DNA from: Paenibacillus kribbensis
GTDB lineage: Bacteria; Bacillota; Bacilli; Paenibacillales; Paenibacillaceae
Assembly: GCF_002240415.1 (NCBI RefSeq)
Contig: NZ_CP020028.1
Span: 2,567,501 to 2,631,500, forward strand
Direction: 5' to 3'
Length of the DNA: 64,000 nt
In this document: positions 16,619 to 25,394 of the stretch, in pieces
Layout of the letters: each line of letters opens with the position of its first letter
Numbering within the stretch: position 1 is the first letter of the stretch
Program-made: the position numbers and the translations under genes
Notes under the pieces: model-generated
Seen by the model: only the letters and a program-made list of their open reading frames with translations
Database searches by the model: none
What the model was told of the DNA's origin: nothing

Positions 16619-17407
16619 ATGGATTTGGGATTAACGGGAAAGGCTGCCTTTGTTGCGGGTTCCAGTAAAGGGCTTGGCAAGGCAAGCGCACGGGAACTGG
16701 CGCGTGAAGGAGCGAATGTCGTGATTTCAGGACGGAACGAAGCCGAGCTTCAGCGGACACAGGCCGAATTACAGGCAACAGCGAGTGGACGGGTTGAATA
16801 TGTAGTTTGTGATGTAACGAAACCAGAGCATATTTCCAAGGCCATCCGCCGCACAGTGGATTTGTATGGTACCATCGATATTTTGGTTAACAATGCGGGT
16901 GGGCCTCCTGCGGGAACATTTGATGACTTTACGGATGAAGTTTGGCTGCAGGCCTTTGAGCAAAATTTACTTAGTCATATCCGGTTGATTCGCGAGGCTC
17001 TGCCATATATGAAAAAACAGCAAAGCGGCAGGATTTTAAATATTGCCTCTTCTTCGGTGAAGCAGCCGATTCCTGGCCTGATTATCTCGAATACGCTGCG
17101 TACTGGGGTCGCTGGACTGGCAAAAACATTGTCTATGGAATTAGCTCCTTACAATATTCTGGTACATACTGTAGCACCTGGGAGAATTGCAACAGATCGT
17201 GTTCGCAGCCTGGACGAGCATCGGGCAGAGAAAACTTCCCAGACGGCAGATCAGGTTCGCAGGCAAGCAGAAGAGGGCATTCCGTTGGGACGATATGGGG
17301 AGCCTGAGGAGTTTGGTAAAGTCGTTGCTTTTCTGGCGTCGACAGCTTCATCCTATTTGACAGGCAGTACCATTCTTGTTGATGGCGGAATGATTAAATC
17401 GTTATAA
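16619..17407 (+). CDS. SDR family oxidoreductase
   Basis: Classical short-chain dehydrogenase of 262 aa. The Rossmann dinucleotide motif is seen in AGSSKGLGKA, the NNAGGP motif at about 87-92, a catalytic Ser in NIASSSVKQP, and the C-terminal YLTGSTILVDGG. The usual YxxxK appears replaced: the region around SNTLRTGVAGLAKTL has no clear active-site Tyr four residues before a Lys. Several SDRs of the YohF/3-oxoacyl-ACP reductase-like branch show this, so activity may be altered. ATG 16619 has AAAAGGAAGTG upstream. Substrate unknown. Confidence 0.83.
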   Translation: MDLGLTGKAAFVAGSSKGLGKASARELAREGANVVISGRNEAELQRTQAELQATASGRVEYVVCDVTKPEHISKAIRRTVDLYGTIDILVNNAGGPPAGTFDDFTDEVWLQAFEQNLLSHIRLIREALPYMKKQQSGRILNIASSSVKQPIPGLIISNTLRTGVAGLAKTLSMELAPYNILVHTVAPGRIATDRVRSLDEHRAEKTSQTADQVRRQAEEGIPLGRYGEPEEFGKVVAFLASTASSYLTGSTILVDGGMIKSL

Positions 17408-17410
17408 ATA

Positions 17411-17460
17411 AAGAAGCGTGCCAGCAGCGAAGTTCATCGGCTGTTAGGCACGCTTTTTTT
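17411..17460. terminator. intrinsic terminator between convergent genes
   Basis: AAGCGTGCC pairs with GGCACGCTT around a long loop containing AGCAG/CTGTT, with A and T runs on both sides. Confidence 0.85.
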
Positions 17461-17466
17461 GAAGTT

Positions 17467-18192
17467 TTATTTCTGGCGAGGAATTTCACAACCGTCGTCA
17501 GTACAAACACCGCCTGCATCATGTTCGGAGGAGTCTGCGCTTACCATCGTAAATGGAGAACGTTCGCTCCATGCTTTTTGCAGAGCATCATGGAACACTT
17601 CCTCCGGCTGAGCGCCCGAAACCGCAAATTTCCGATCAAACACAAAGAACGGCACACCGCGAACGCCCAACTCAGCGCCTTCGGCTTCATCGGCACGAAC
17701 TTCATCCGTAAAGCGGTCACTGGCCAATATAGCAGCAGCTTCTTTCTGATCCAAACCTACCTCGGCAGCCAATGCCGCCAGCACTTCATGGTCGCCGGTA
17801 TGCTTGCCTTCTATAAAGACAGCCTGGAATAAACGCTCGCTCAGCTCCAGCATTTTGCCCTGTGTTTGAGCCCAATGTGTCAAACGGTGAGCATCAAGAG
17901 AGTTGGTCGGCACCATCGCGTGAATATTGTATTCCAAACCTGCAGAGCGTGCATTTTCGTTCATACGGTCATTCATCGCTTGTGCTTCTTGCAGACTGAC
18001 GCCATATTTAGCTGACAGCTCTTCATTAATCGTTTTGCCGCTATCTTTTACAGCATCCGGGTTCAGTTCAAAGCTCTTAAATGTTAATTTTACCTCATCG
18101 CGGTGTGGGAATTGCTGCAGCACTTGTTCCAAACGGCGTTTGCCGATATAACAGAACGGGCACATAAAATCTGACCAAACTTCAATATTCAT
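17467..18192 (-). CDS. FrnE-like DsbA-family oxidoreductase
   Basis: Cytoplasmic thioredoxin-fold protein of 241 aa. The active site CPFC lies at residues 12-15 (SDFMCPFCYIGKRRLE), followed by a DsbA-type helical insertion and GVRGVPFFVFD with the cis-proline. Length and motifs match FrnE/2-hydroxychromene-2-carboxylate isomerase-like DsbA proteins. An extra C-terminal motif CTDDGC (about 230-235) recalls the second Cys pair of Deinococcus FrnE, involved in thiol-disulphide exchange under oxidative stress. No signal peptide. The gene stands alone. Confidence 0.83.
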   Translation of the reverse strand: MNIEVWSDFMCPFCYIGKRRLEQVLQQFPHRDEVKLTFKSFELNPDAVKDSGKTINEELSAKYGVSLQEAQAMNDRMNENARSAGLEYNIHAMVPTNSLDAHRLTHWAQTQGKMLELSERLFQAVFIEGKHTGDHEVLAALAAEVGLDQKEAAAILASDRFTDEVRADEAEGAELGVRGVPFFVFDRKFAVSGAQPEEVFHDALQKAWSERSPFTMVSADSSEHDAGGVCTDDGCEIPRQK

Positions 18193-18328
18193 AAGGAAAA
18201 GCCTCCATGTTTTATTGAGTAAGCGGAAATGAGTCAGCTCACTTTTACAATGTGTATCAAAGATGAAACTTATTTGGTTACAATATGGATTATAAGCCCA
18301 CGGCGTTTAATGTGCAAATATTTAATAC

Positions 18329-18357
18329 TTGTCAAAAAACAATTACTGTGATATTTT
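18329..18357 (+). promoter_or_regulatory. rbs operon promoter
   Basis: TTGTCA at 18329-18334 and TATTTT at 18352-18357 with a 17-base spacer, just upstream of the TGTAACCGGTTACA operator. Confidence 0.6.
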
Positions 18358-18362
18358 ATACC

Positions 18363-18376
18363 TGTAACCGGTTACA
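18363..18376 (+). promoter_or_regulatory. RbsR (LacI-family) operator
   Basis: TGTAACCGGTTACA is a perfect 14-bp palindrome with the central CG typical of LacI-family operators. It lies between the -10 box and the rbsR start and so should act as a block to transcription of its own operon. Confidence 0.8.
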
Positions 18377-18397
18377 CATTGGAGTTGAAACTACATT

Positions 18398-19423
18398 ATG
18401 ACAACAATTAAACAGGTCGCCAGCTTTGCAGGTGTTTCTGTAGCGACCGTATCCAGAGTTATTAATGAAACAGGCTATGTGCATGAGGACACACGCCGGA
18501 AGGTTGAGGCGGCTGTTAAGCAGCTGAATTACAAGCCTAACGAGGTCGCTCGTTCTTTGTATAAAAAGAAATCCAGATTAATTGGTCTGCTTTTGCCAGA
18601 CATTACGAATCCTTACTTTCCCTTGCTGGCTCGCGGGGTGGAGGATCGAATGCAGGAAAATGATTTTCGAATTATTTTTGGCAACAGCGATGAAGATCGC
18701 CAAAAAGAACTGGATTACATGGACACGTTTACGCAAAATAATGTTGTTGGAGTCATTTCATCTACCAATGATCCAGACGCCGACTGCTATGCCAAGCTGA
18801 AAATTCCTGTCGTTTTTCTTGACCGGACTTCCAGTGACAGCCTTTCCGTATTTGCAGATGGGGCCCATGGTGGTCGATTGGCGGCTCAGGAAATGGTTGC
18901 CCGTGGCAGCAAACAAATTACAGTCTTGCAGGGTCCCGCACATATTCGTCCGGCGCAGGATCGTTTTCGTGGAGCGGTTGAAGAACTTCAGCAATTGAAC
19001 ATTACTTATCATGTCGTCGAAACAACGTCCTTTTCGTTCAAGGATGCGGAATCGTGGGCCAAAGAGCTGTTTAGCAAGCATCCGGATACGGACGGGGTTA
19101 TCGCCAGTAACGATATTGTGGCTACAGCGGTGATGCATGAGGCACATCGATTAGGGAAAAAAATCCCGGATGATGTTCAAATTATCGGGTTTGATGATAT
19201 ACCATTAAGCAGCTTGCTGTTCCCGCCTTTGTCAACGATTCGCCAGCCTGCTTATGAAATGGGCTGGGAAGCGGCAGGTTTGCTGATTCAACTGATTGAG
19301 CAATCGCAAGCAACGAAGTCAAGCATGCGCCAACCTCATTCAAGCATATCCTATTCAAGCATTCAGTTGCCCGTCAAATTCATCGAACGGGCAACGACGA
19401 GAAAGGTGGATTTTCATGGCTAA
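18398..19423 (+). CDS. rbsR: ribose operon repressor RbsR (LacI family)
   Basis: LacI/GalR-type regulator of 341 aa. The helix-turn-helix is at residues 1-50 (TIKQVASFAGVSVATVSRVINETGYV), the hinge KPNEVARSL follows, and the periplasmic-binding-protein-like effector domain starts at about 60 (RLIGLLLPDITNPYF). It heads the ribose operon and probably represses it from the TGTAACCGGTTACA operator 21 bases upstream until ribose binds. Its last codons overlap rbsK by 8 bases. The ribose specificity is inferred from the operon. Confidence 0.9.
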   Translation: MTTIKQVASFAGVSVATVSRVINETGYVHEDTRRKVEAAVKQLNYKPNEVARSLYKKKSRLIGLLLPDITNPYFPLLARGVEDRMQENDFRIIFGNSDEDRQKELDYMDTFTQNNVVGVISSTNDPDADCYAKLKIPVVFLDRTSSDSLSVFADGAHGGRLAAQEMVARGSKQITVLQGPAHIRPAQDRFRGAVEELQQLNITYHVVETTSFSFKDAESWAKELFSKHPDTDGVIASNDIVATAVMHEAHRLGKKIPDDVQIIGFDDIPLSSLLFPPLSTIRQPAYEMGWEAAGLLIQLIEQSQATKSSMRQPHSSISYSSIQLPVKFIERATTRKVDFHG

Positions 19424-20294
19424 AATTTTGATTATTGGAAGCAGTACAATGGATCTTGTAGTCACTTCATCGAAGCGCCCTGGTGCAGGAGAAACTGTAC
19501 TCGGCGAAAGCTTTACAACCGTGCCTGGGGGCAAAGGCGCTAATCAGGCAGTAGCTGCAGCCCGTCTCGGAGCGGACGTAACGATGATTGGACGTGTAGG
19601 AGATGACCAATTCGGACAACAGATTTTACGGAATTTCGAAGAAAATCATGTCCATATCGGCTATGTGAAACCGGTTACACATATGGAGAGCGGCACTGCA
19701 CATATTATACTGGCTGAGGGCGATAACAGTATTATTATGGTCAAGGCAGCCAATAACGAAGTGACACCCGCCTATGTGGAAGAAGCACTTGATGTCATCC
19801 GAAGCTCGGATATGGTGCTGGTACAACAGGAAATACCGGCGGAAACGGTCGTTTATGTAAGCGAAATGTGCGCAAAGTACCAAATACCGTTCTTGTTCAA
19901 TCCTGCTCCGGCACGTGAAGTAGAGGCCAGCGTGATTGAGAATGCGACATACATTACGCCAAATGAGCATGAAGCTGCCATCATGTTCAAGGACTTGAGC
20001 CTTCAAGAGGCCCTGCGCAAATATCCGAACAAGCTGTTTGTTACGGAGGGCAGCAATGGAGTACGGTTTTTCGACGGAGAACAGGAAGTAGTGGTTCCTA
20101 CTTATAAAGTAGAGGCTGTTGATACCACCGGTGCAGGTGATACATTCAACGCTGCATTTGCGGTGGCACTGGCTGAAGGAAAATCGCTGGCTGACAGTGT
20201 GAAATTCGCTAATCGTGCTGCTTCATTGTCCGTTACCAAATTTGGAGCCCAGGGTGGTATGCCGACCCGACGTGAAGTGGAGGAGCAATTATAA
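19416..20294 (+). CDS. rbsK: ribokinase RbsK
   Basis: PfkB-family sugar kinase of 292 aa that phosphorylates ribose to ribose 5-phosphate. Signatures are [18 protein letters not shown] (about residues 38-55, PfkB motif 1) and [17 protein letters not shown] (about 235-251, PfkB motif 2 with the catalytic Asp). ATG 19416 overlaps the rbsR stop (ATGGCTAA), so translation is coupled; GAGAAAGGTGG precedes it. The coding sequence contains a second near-perfect RbsR operator at 19666-19679. Confidence 0.93.
   Translation: MAKILIIGSSTMDLVVTSSKRPGAGETVLGESFTTVPGGKGANQAVAAARLGADVTMIGRVGDDQFGQQILRNFEENHVHIGYVKPVTHMESGTAHIILAEGDNSIIMVKAANNEVTPAYVEEALDVIRSSDMVLVQQEIPAETVVYVSEMCAKYQIPFLFNPAPAREVEASVIENATYITPNEHEAAIMFKDLSLQEALRKYPNKLFVTEGSNGVRFFDGEQEVVVPTYKVEAVDTTGAGDTFNAAFAVALAEGKSLADSVKFANRAASLSVTKFGAQGGMPTRREVEEQL
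19666..19679 (+). promoter_or_regulatory. candidate auxiliary RbsR operator inside rbsK
   Basis: TGAAACCGGTTACA matches the promoter operator at 13 of 14 positions and lies about 1.3 kb downstream of it, which would allow looping as with lac auxiliary operators. It could be coincidental codon use. Confidence 0.4.
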
Positions 20295-20295
20295 T

Positions 20296-20730
20296 ATGAA
20301 AAAACATGGAATCCTGAACAGTCATATATCCAAAATTTTGTCGGATCTCGGCCACACGGACTATATTGTCGTGGCCGATGCCGGTCTGCCTGTTCCTGAA
20401 GGCGTTCCCAAAATTGATTTGGCCCTTAAGCTGGGTGTTCCCTCTTTTCAGGACGTCGTAGATGTCATCGCTGCGGATATGGTAATCGAAAAGGTGACGT
20501 TGGCTGAAGAAATCAAACATGAAAATGAACGGGCATTACAGCAGATTACCCGTACGTTTTCAGGGGAGCAATCAGAAAATCTGCAGCTTGCGGCACAACC
20601 TGCAGTCATTGAATTTTGCTCGCATGAACAATTCAAGGAGCTGACCCGGCATGCCAAGGCGATCATTCGCACAGGTGAAGCCAAGCCGTATGCTAATTGT
20701 ATTTTACAGGCAGGGGTTAACTTTGGATAA
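20296..20730 (+). CDS. rbsD: D-ribose pyranase RbsD
   Basis: Enzyme of 144 aa that interconverts pyranose and furanose forms of ribose, supplying the form used by RbsK. The N-terminus [34 protein letters not shown] and the catalytic His in the first helix are family hallmarks, as are the C-terminal [19 protein letters not shown] residues. ATG 20296 follows the rbsK stop by one base, with GTGGAGG within the end of rbsK as ribosome binding site. Confidence 0.93.
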   Translation: MKKHGILNSHISKILSDLGHTDYIVVADAGLPVPEGVPKIDLALKLGVPSFQDVVDVIAADMVIEKVTLAEEIKHENERALQQITRTFSGEQSENLQLAAQPAVIEFCSHEQFKELTRHAKAIIRTGEAKPYANCILQAGVNFG

Positions 20731-20775
20731 TCCATTTTGGCTAAGATATTTTTTGAATAAAAAGGAGGGTGCAGC

Positions 20776-22257
20776 ATGCAGATTCAAATGAAGGGAATTC
20801 ACAAATCCTTTGGAACCAATCAGGTGCTGAGTGGAGTAGATTTTGATCTCCGTGAAGGAGAAGTACATGCCCTCATGGGTGAAAATGGCGCAGGCAAATC
20901 AACGCTGATGAATATTTTAATTGGATTGCACCAGCGTGATGAGGGAACGATCACGATCGACGGTCAGGAAACGTATTTTACTAATCCCAAGGAGGCCGAG
21001 CAAAAGGGAATTGCTTTTATTCATCAGGAATTGAATGTGTGGCCGGAGATGACGGTGCTGGAAAATCTGTTTATCGGCAAGGAAATGACATCCAAGTGGG
21101 GATTACTGAACAGTACTAAAATGAAAGCGTTAGCAAACGCGCAATTCGCTAAGCTTGCAGTAAATCTTCCCTTGAATGGTGAGGCAGGCGATTGCTCTGT
21201 AGGTCAACAGCAGATGATTGAAATAGCCAAAGCACTGATGACGGATGCAAAAGTTATCGTGATGGATGAACCAACAGCCGCTTTAACCGAACGGGAAATT
21301 CAAAAGCTGTTTGAGGTTATTGCTTCCTTGAAAAAGGATGGCGTTTCAATTGTATATATATCACACCGGATGGAGGAGATATTTGCGATCTGCGACCGTA
21401 TTACCGTCATGCGTGACGGGAAAACAGTGGATACCCAAGCCATTCCAGATACCAATTTTGATGAGGTTGTACGTAAGATGGTCGGAAGAGAGCTGACCGA
21501 ACGCTACCCGGTAAGAACGCCTGCTTTGGGGGACGTGGTATTGGAGGTCAAAAATGCCTCGCATAAAGGTCTGTTTGAAAATGTGAATTTTTCGGTAAGA
21601 TCAGGTGAAATTGTAGGTTTCTCAGGTTTGATGGGCTCGGGACGGACCGAAATCATGCGGGCACTTTTTGGACTGGATACTTTGGACAGCGGAGAAATAC
21701 ATGTACGTGGAAAAAAGGTGTCTATTCGCAAGCCGGATGATGCGGTGAAGTTGGGAATTGGCTTCATTACTGAAGACCGTAAAGATGAAGGTTTGGTGCT
21801 GGATTTTTCGATCAGGGAAAACATGGTGCTGCCCAATCTGTTTAGCTTTACTTCAAAAGGATTGATTTCAGACAAAAAAGAGCTGGATTTTGTTAATACA
21901 TTAATTAAGCGCTTACAAATTAAAACCCAGTCGGGCGAAACGCCTGTCCGCAGTCTGTCAGGTGGGAATCAGCAAAAGGTAGTTATCGCCAAATGGGTAG
22001 GCATTGGACCAAACGTTCTTATCCTCGATGAACCAACGAGAGGCGTGGATGTGGGGGCCAAACGAGAAATTTACCAATTAATGAACGAACTGACTGAACG
22101 CGGAGTCGCCATTATCATGGTATCCTCAGAGCTCCCCGAGATACTCGGCATGAGCGACCGTATTGTCGTGGTGCATGAGGGAAAGATCAGTGGAGAGCTG
22201 AGCAGGGAAGAAGCCACACAAGAAAACATTATGACGTTAGCTACAGGAGGACAGTAA
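20776..22257 (+). CDS. rbsA: ribose ABC transporter ATP-binding protein RbsA
   Basis: Duplicated ABC ATPase of 493 aa that powers ribose import at the inner face of the membrane. The first half has Walker [10 protein letters not shown], signature [14 protein letters not shown] and Walker [13 protein letters not shown]. The second half has the degenerate A-loop GLMGSGRTE, signature [14 protein letters not shown] and [15 protein letters not shown], as usual for sugar ABC ATPases of this class. AAAGGAGGGTG precedes the ATG. It overlaps nothing and is followed one base later by rbsC. Confidence 0.94.
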   Translation: MQIQMKGIHKSFGTNQVLSGVDFDLREGEVHALMGENGAGKSTLMNILIGLHQRDEGTITIDGQETYFTNPKEAEQKGIAFIHQELNVWPEMTVLENLFIGKEMTSKWGLLNSTKMKALANAQFAKLAVNLPLNGEAGDCSVGQQQMIEIAKALMTDAKVIVMDEPTAALTEREIQKLFEVIASLKKDGVSIVYISHRMEEIFAICDRITVMRDGKTVDTQAIPDTNFDEVVRKMVGRELTERYPVRTPALGDVVLEVKNASHKGLFENVNFSVRSGEIVGFSGLMGSGRTEIMRALFGLDTLDSGEIHVRGKKVSIRKPDDAVKLGIGFITEDRKDEGLVLDFSIRENMVLPNLFSFTSKGLISDKKELDFVNTLIKRLQIKTQSGETPVRSLSGGNQQKVVIAKWVGIGPNVLILDEPTRGVDVGAKREIYQLMNELTERGVAIIMVSSELPEILGMSDRIVVVHEGKISGELSREEATQENIMTLATGGQ

Positions 22258-22258
22258 T

Positions 22259-23227
22259 ATGACAACTATGAATGAAGCAAAAGGCAGCAAAGGCTTTTCG
22301 ATGTCACAAATTACACAAAAGCTTGGTCCGTTGTTGGGACTCATTATTCTGGTGATCATCGTCTCTGTCTTGAATCCCAGTTTTTTGGAACCGCTTAATA
22401 TTTTGAACTTGTTACGACAGGTGTCCATTAATGCGCTGATTGCGTTTGGCATGACCTTCGTTATTCTCACAGGTGGAATTGATTTGTCAGTCGGCTCCAT
22501 ATTAGCATTGTCCAGTGCCTTTGTTGCCAATATGATGCTGGCCGGTTTTGATCCAATTCTGGCGATTATCATTGGCTGCGCATTGGGTGGCGTGATGGGG
22601 ATGGTCAACGGCTTGATGATCACGAAAGGTAAAATGGCTCCGTTTATCGCTACACTGGCAACTATGACCATTTTCAGAGGATTGACACTCGTCTATACCG
22701 ACGGGAATCCCATTACAGGACTTGGGGACAGTCTGATATTTCAATTGTTCGGTCGCGGCTATCAGTTTGGTATTCCGGTTCCGGCAATTACGATGCTCAT
22801 TACGTTTGCAGTACTGTGGACCATTTTGCATAAAACGCCGTTCGGACGCAAAACGTATGCCATCGGGGGAAATGAGAAGGCTTCCATCATATCCGGTATT
22901 AAAGTGCCTCGCGTAAAAATTTGGATTTACTCTCTCGCTGGAATGCTGTCTGCTTTGGCGGGTGCTATTTTGACCTCACGTTTGAACTCGGCGCAGCCGA
23001 CAGCAGGAGCCTCTTATGAACTGGATGCCATTGCAGCCGTCGTACTGGGTGGAACAAGCTTGTCAGGAGGACGCGGACGAATCGTAGGTACGTTGATTGG
23101 TGTGCTTATTATTGGTACGTTAAACAATGGCTTGAATTTGCTGGGTGTTAATTCTTTTTATCAAATGGTGGTAAAAGGGATTGTCATCGCCATTGCTGTA
23201 TTGATTGACCGTAAGAAATCCGCATAA
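22259..23227 (+). CDS. rbsC: ribose ABC transporter permease RbsC
   Basis: Membrane permease of 322 aa with eight to ten hydrophobic helices. Typical sequences are FGMTFVILTGGIDLSVGSILALS (about 65-90), GMVNGLMITKGKMAPFIATLATMTIFRG and ELDAIAAVVLGGTSLSGGRG near the end, the last contacting the ATPase. It partners RbsA and RbsB. AGGAGGACAGTAAT before the ATG lies within the end of rbsA. Confidence 0.94.
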   Translation: MTTMNEAKGSKGFSMSQITQKLGPLLGLIILVIIVSVLNPSFLEPLNILNLLRQVSINALIAFGMTFVILTGGIDLSVGSILALSSAFVANMMLAGFDPILAIIIGCALGGVMGMVNGLMITKGKMAPFIATLATMTIFRGLTLVYTDGNPITGLGDSLIFQLFGRGYQFGIPVPAITMLITFAVLWTILHKTPFGRKTYAIGGNEKASIISGIKVPRVKIWIYSLAGMLSALAGAILTSRLNSAQPTAGASYELDAIAAVVLGGTSLSGGRGRIVGTLIGVLIIGTLNNGLNLLGVNSFYQMVVKGIVIAIAVLIDRKKSA

Positions 23228-23260
23228 ATCACCTAATCTGTATAAAAGGAGACCACAACT

Positions 23261-24181
23261 ATGAAAAAGCTTACATTAATCATGGCAGCCCTGCTGCTTG
23301 TGCTCATGACAGGCTGTTCCCTGGAATCGCCGGAGTGGGCGAAACCTAAAGCAGCCGCAAGCTTAAAGGACATTAAAATCGGCTTGTCGATATCCACATT
23401 GAATAATCCATTCTTTGTTTCTCTCAAGGACGGAGTCGTTGCAGAGGCCAAAAAACAAGGACTGCAGGTCATAGTCGTCGATGCACAAAATGATTCGGCG
23501 AAACAAAGCAACGATGTGGAAGATTTGATGCAGCAGGGTGTGAATGCCCTCCTGATCAACCCGACGGATTCGTCAGCGATTTCTACGGCAGTACAATCCG
23601 CGAATACTTCGAACATTCCGGTCATTACGCTGGATCGTTCGGCTGACAAAGGGGATGTAAAAACGCTGGTCGCTTCTGACAACGTGGAGGGCGGACGGAT
23701 GGCAGCCAGATACTTGGTGGAGCATGCTGGCAAAGGAGCCAAGGTGATCGAGCTGGAAGGTGTGCCGGGTGCATCCGCTACCCGCGAACGGGGAAAAGGC
23801 TTTCATGAAGTGGCCGACAAGGAACTGAAAGTGATTGCCAAGCAAGCGGCTGATTTTGACCGAACCAAAGGTTTGAATGTCATGGAAAATCTGCTGCAAG
23901 GCAATCCGGATGTTCAGGCAGTATTTGCCCACAATGATGAAATGGCACTGGGGGCGATCGAGGCCATCCAAAGCTCAGGCAAGAACATTCCAGTCATCGG
24001 CTTTGATGGTAACGAGGATGCGCTTAAATCTATTAAGGAGGGCAAGCTGACAGCCACGGTAGCACAGCAACCCGAGCTAATTGGGCAATTGGCTGTTCAG
24101 GCAGCCAAGGATGTACTTCAAGGCAAAACCGTGGAAAAATCAATTCCCGCGAAGCTGGAGTTAGTGGATCAATCGAAATAA
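23261..24181 (+). CDS. rbsB: ribose ABC transporter substrate-binding lipoprotein RbsB
   Basis: Lipoprotein of 306 aa with lipobox LMTGC (Cys at about 20). The binding domain begins IKIGLSISTLNNPFFVSLKDG and contains VVVDAQNDSAKQSNDVEDLMQQGVNALLINPTDSSA, the standard ribose-binding protein pattern, with FAHNDEMALGAIEA and IPVIGFDGNEDAL in the second lobe. It delivers ribose to RbsC. It is the last gene of the operon, followed by a strong terminator. Confidence 0.94.
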   Translation: MKKLTLIMAALLLVLMTGCSLESPEWAKPKAAASLKDIKIGLSISTLNNPFFVSLKDGVVAEAKKQGLQVIVVDAQNDSAKQSNDVEDLMQQGVNALLINPTDSSAISTAVQSANTSNIPVITLDRSADKGDVKTLVASDNVEGGRMAARYLVEHAGKGAKVIELEGVPGASATRERGKGFHEVADKELKVIAKQAADFDRTKGLNVMENLLQGNPDVQAVFAHNDEMALGAIEAIQSSGKNIPVIGFDGNEDALKSIKEGKLTATVAQQPELIGQLAVQAAKDVLQGKTVEKSIPAKLELVDQSK

Positions 24182-24214
24182 AACGGGTGTATACCCGACA
24201 TAGTTAAAATGCAG

Positions 24215-24247
24215 GACTGGTGCAGAAAGGTGCATCAGTCTTTTTTT
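24215..24247 (+). terminator. intrinsic terminator of the rbs operon
   Basis: GACTGGTGCA pairs with TGCATCAGTC around GAAAGG, followed by seven T residues. Confidence 0.9.
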
Positions 24248-24296
24248 ATTTTTATATTGTAAGAAGACTAGTTAATAGATAAAATAAAAATTATAT

Positions 24297-24315
24297 GATA
24301 ATGAGAATCACTATC
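24297..24315 (+). promoter_or_regulatory. Fur box 1
   Basis: GATAATGAGAATCACTATC matches the 19-bp Fur consensus at 17 positions. It lies about 35 bases before the GTG start of the binding-protein gene and predicts iron-repressed expression. Confidence 0.85.
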
Positions 24316-24349
24316 ATTTTGATATATATATTTAAGGGGGATTTATATC

Positions 24350-25357
24350 GTGCAGCAAATTAAGAGAACGAAATTGGGAATCACGATTTGTCTGGTTGTA
24401 CTGTTGACGTTGGTGCTGGGTGCATGCGGGAACGCGGGTAACAACAATCAGACGAACAAAGAGACGGGTACTAATGATTCTTCCGGGCAATCGAAAACGG
24501 TTGCTACGCGTGAATATACAGATGCTACCGGCAATAAGATCCGTATTCCTGCCAATCCGCAGCGAGTAGTCACGACGCAATATTTGGATGCTATGCTGGC
24601 TTTGGGTGTTAAGCCAGTGGGAGCTACTTCTTATTTGCTGGAGGGCGTCTATTTAAATGGAAAGATTGATGGGATTGCTGATATTGGGAACCCGACCAAT
24701 GTTGAAAAGGTGTTGGAGCTCCAACCGGACCTGATCATTGCAACAGAAGATACCACTCCGGAAGTGAAGGAGCAGCTGGAAAAGATTGCTCCAACCGTGG
24801 TCGTTTCTTTTGGCAACGGAGATGTATTCAAGCAATTGCGGGATGTTGCAGCCGTGCTGGGTAAGGATAAGGAAGCTGAGCAGTGGATCGCCAGCCTCAA
24901 TAAAAAGGCCGAAGAAGGACGAAAGAAACTAGCCGGGAAATTTAAGAAAGATGAAACAATAACGATTTATATGACCTATGGCAAGGATGTGCTAAGAGTT
25001 TACGGGGCGCGAAATGTAGGCCATGTCATCTACCGTTCATTGGAATTGAACCCGCCCGAGTACATACGTCAGAAGCTGGCTCAGGACCCGAAATTTAATT
25101 TTGTTTATGATTCCATTTCGATGGAAAAGCTGCCCGAACTGTCTGGAGACCGGATTATTATGCTCGTTTATGATGAGGCGACTAAAGACGGGATACTTAA
25201 GGAAATTGAGCAAAGTGCTCTGTGGAAAAACCTGCCGGCTGTCAAAAACCACAAAGTGTATTTCATCAAGGATGATCCATGGTTTACATATTCACCCCTT
25301 GCTATTGATAAATCACTGGATGAAGCCATTCAAATGTTTTCCGGTGATCCTAAATAA
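24350..25357 (+). CDS. iron-siderophore ABC transporter substrate-binding lipoprotein (first)
   Basis: Lipoprotein of 335 aa of the FhuD/FepB-like class III fold. Lipobox LVLGAC puts the Cys at about residue 26. A Ser/Asn-rich tether follows and then REYTDATGNKIRIPANPQRVVTTQYLDAMLALGVKPVGA, the standard start of iron-complex binding domains. The GTG start has AAGGGGG upstream and a Fur box precedes it. It is followed by an ABC exporter gene 37 bases on, likely in the same transcript. The chelator is unknown. Confidence 0.88.
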   Translation: MQQIKRTKLGITICLVVLLTLVLGACGNAGNNNQTNKETGTNDSSGQSKTVATREYTDATGNKIRIPANPQRVVTTQYLDAMLALGVKPVGATSYLLEGVYLNGKIDGIADIGNPTNVEKVLELQPDLIIATEDTTPEVKEQLEKIAPTVVVSFGNGDVFKQLRDVAAVLGKDKEAEQWIASLNKKAEEGRKKLAGKFKKDETITIYMTYGKDVLRVYGARNVGHVIYRSLELNPPEYIRQKLAQDPKFNFVYDSISMEKLPELSGDRIIMLVYDEATKDGILKEIEQSALWKNLPAVKNHKVYFIKDDPWFTYSPLAIDKSLDEAIQMFSGDPK

Positions 25358-25394
25358 TTAGTTCATTTGAATTAAGAAGGGAGAAATCATAACT

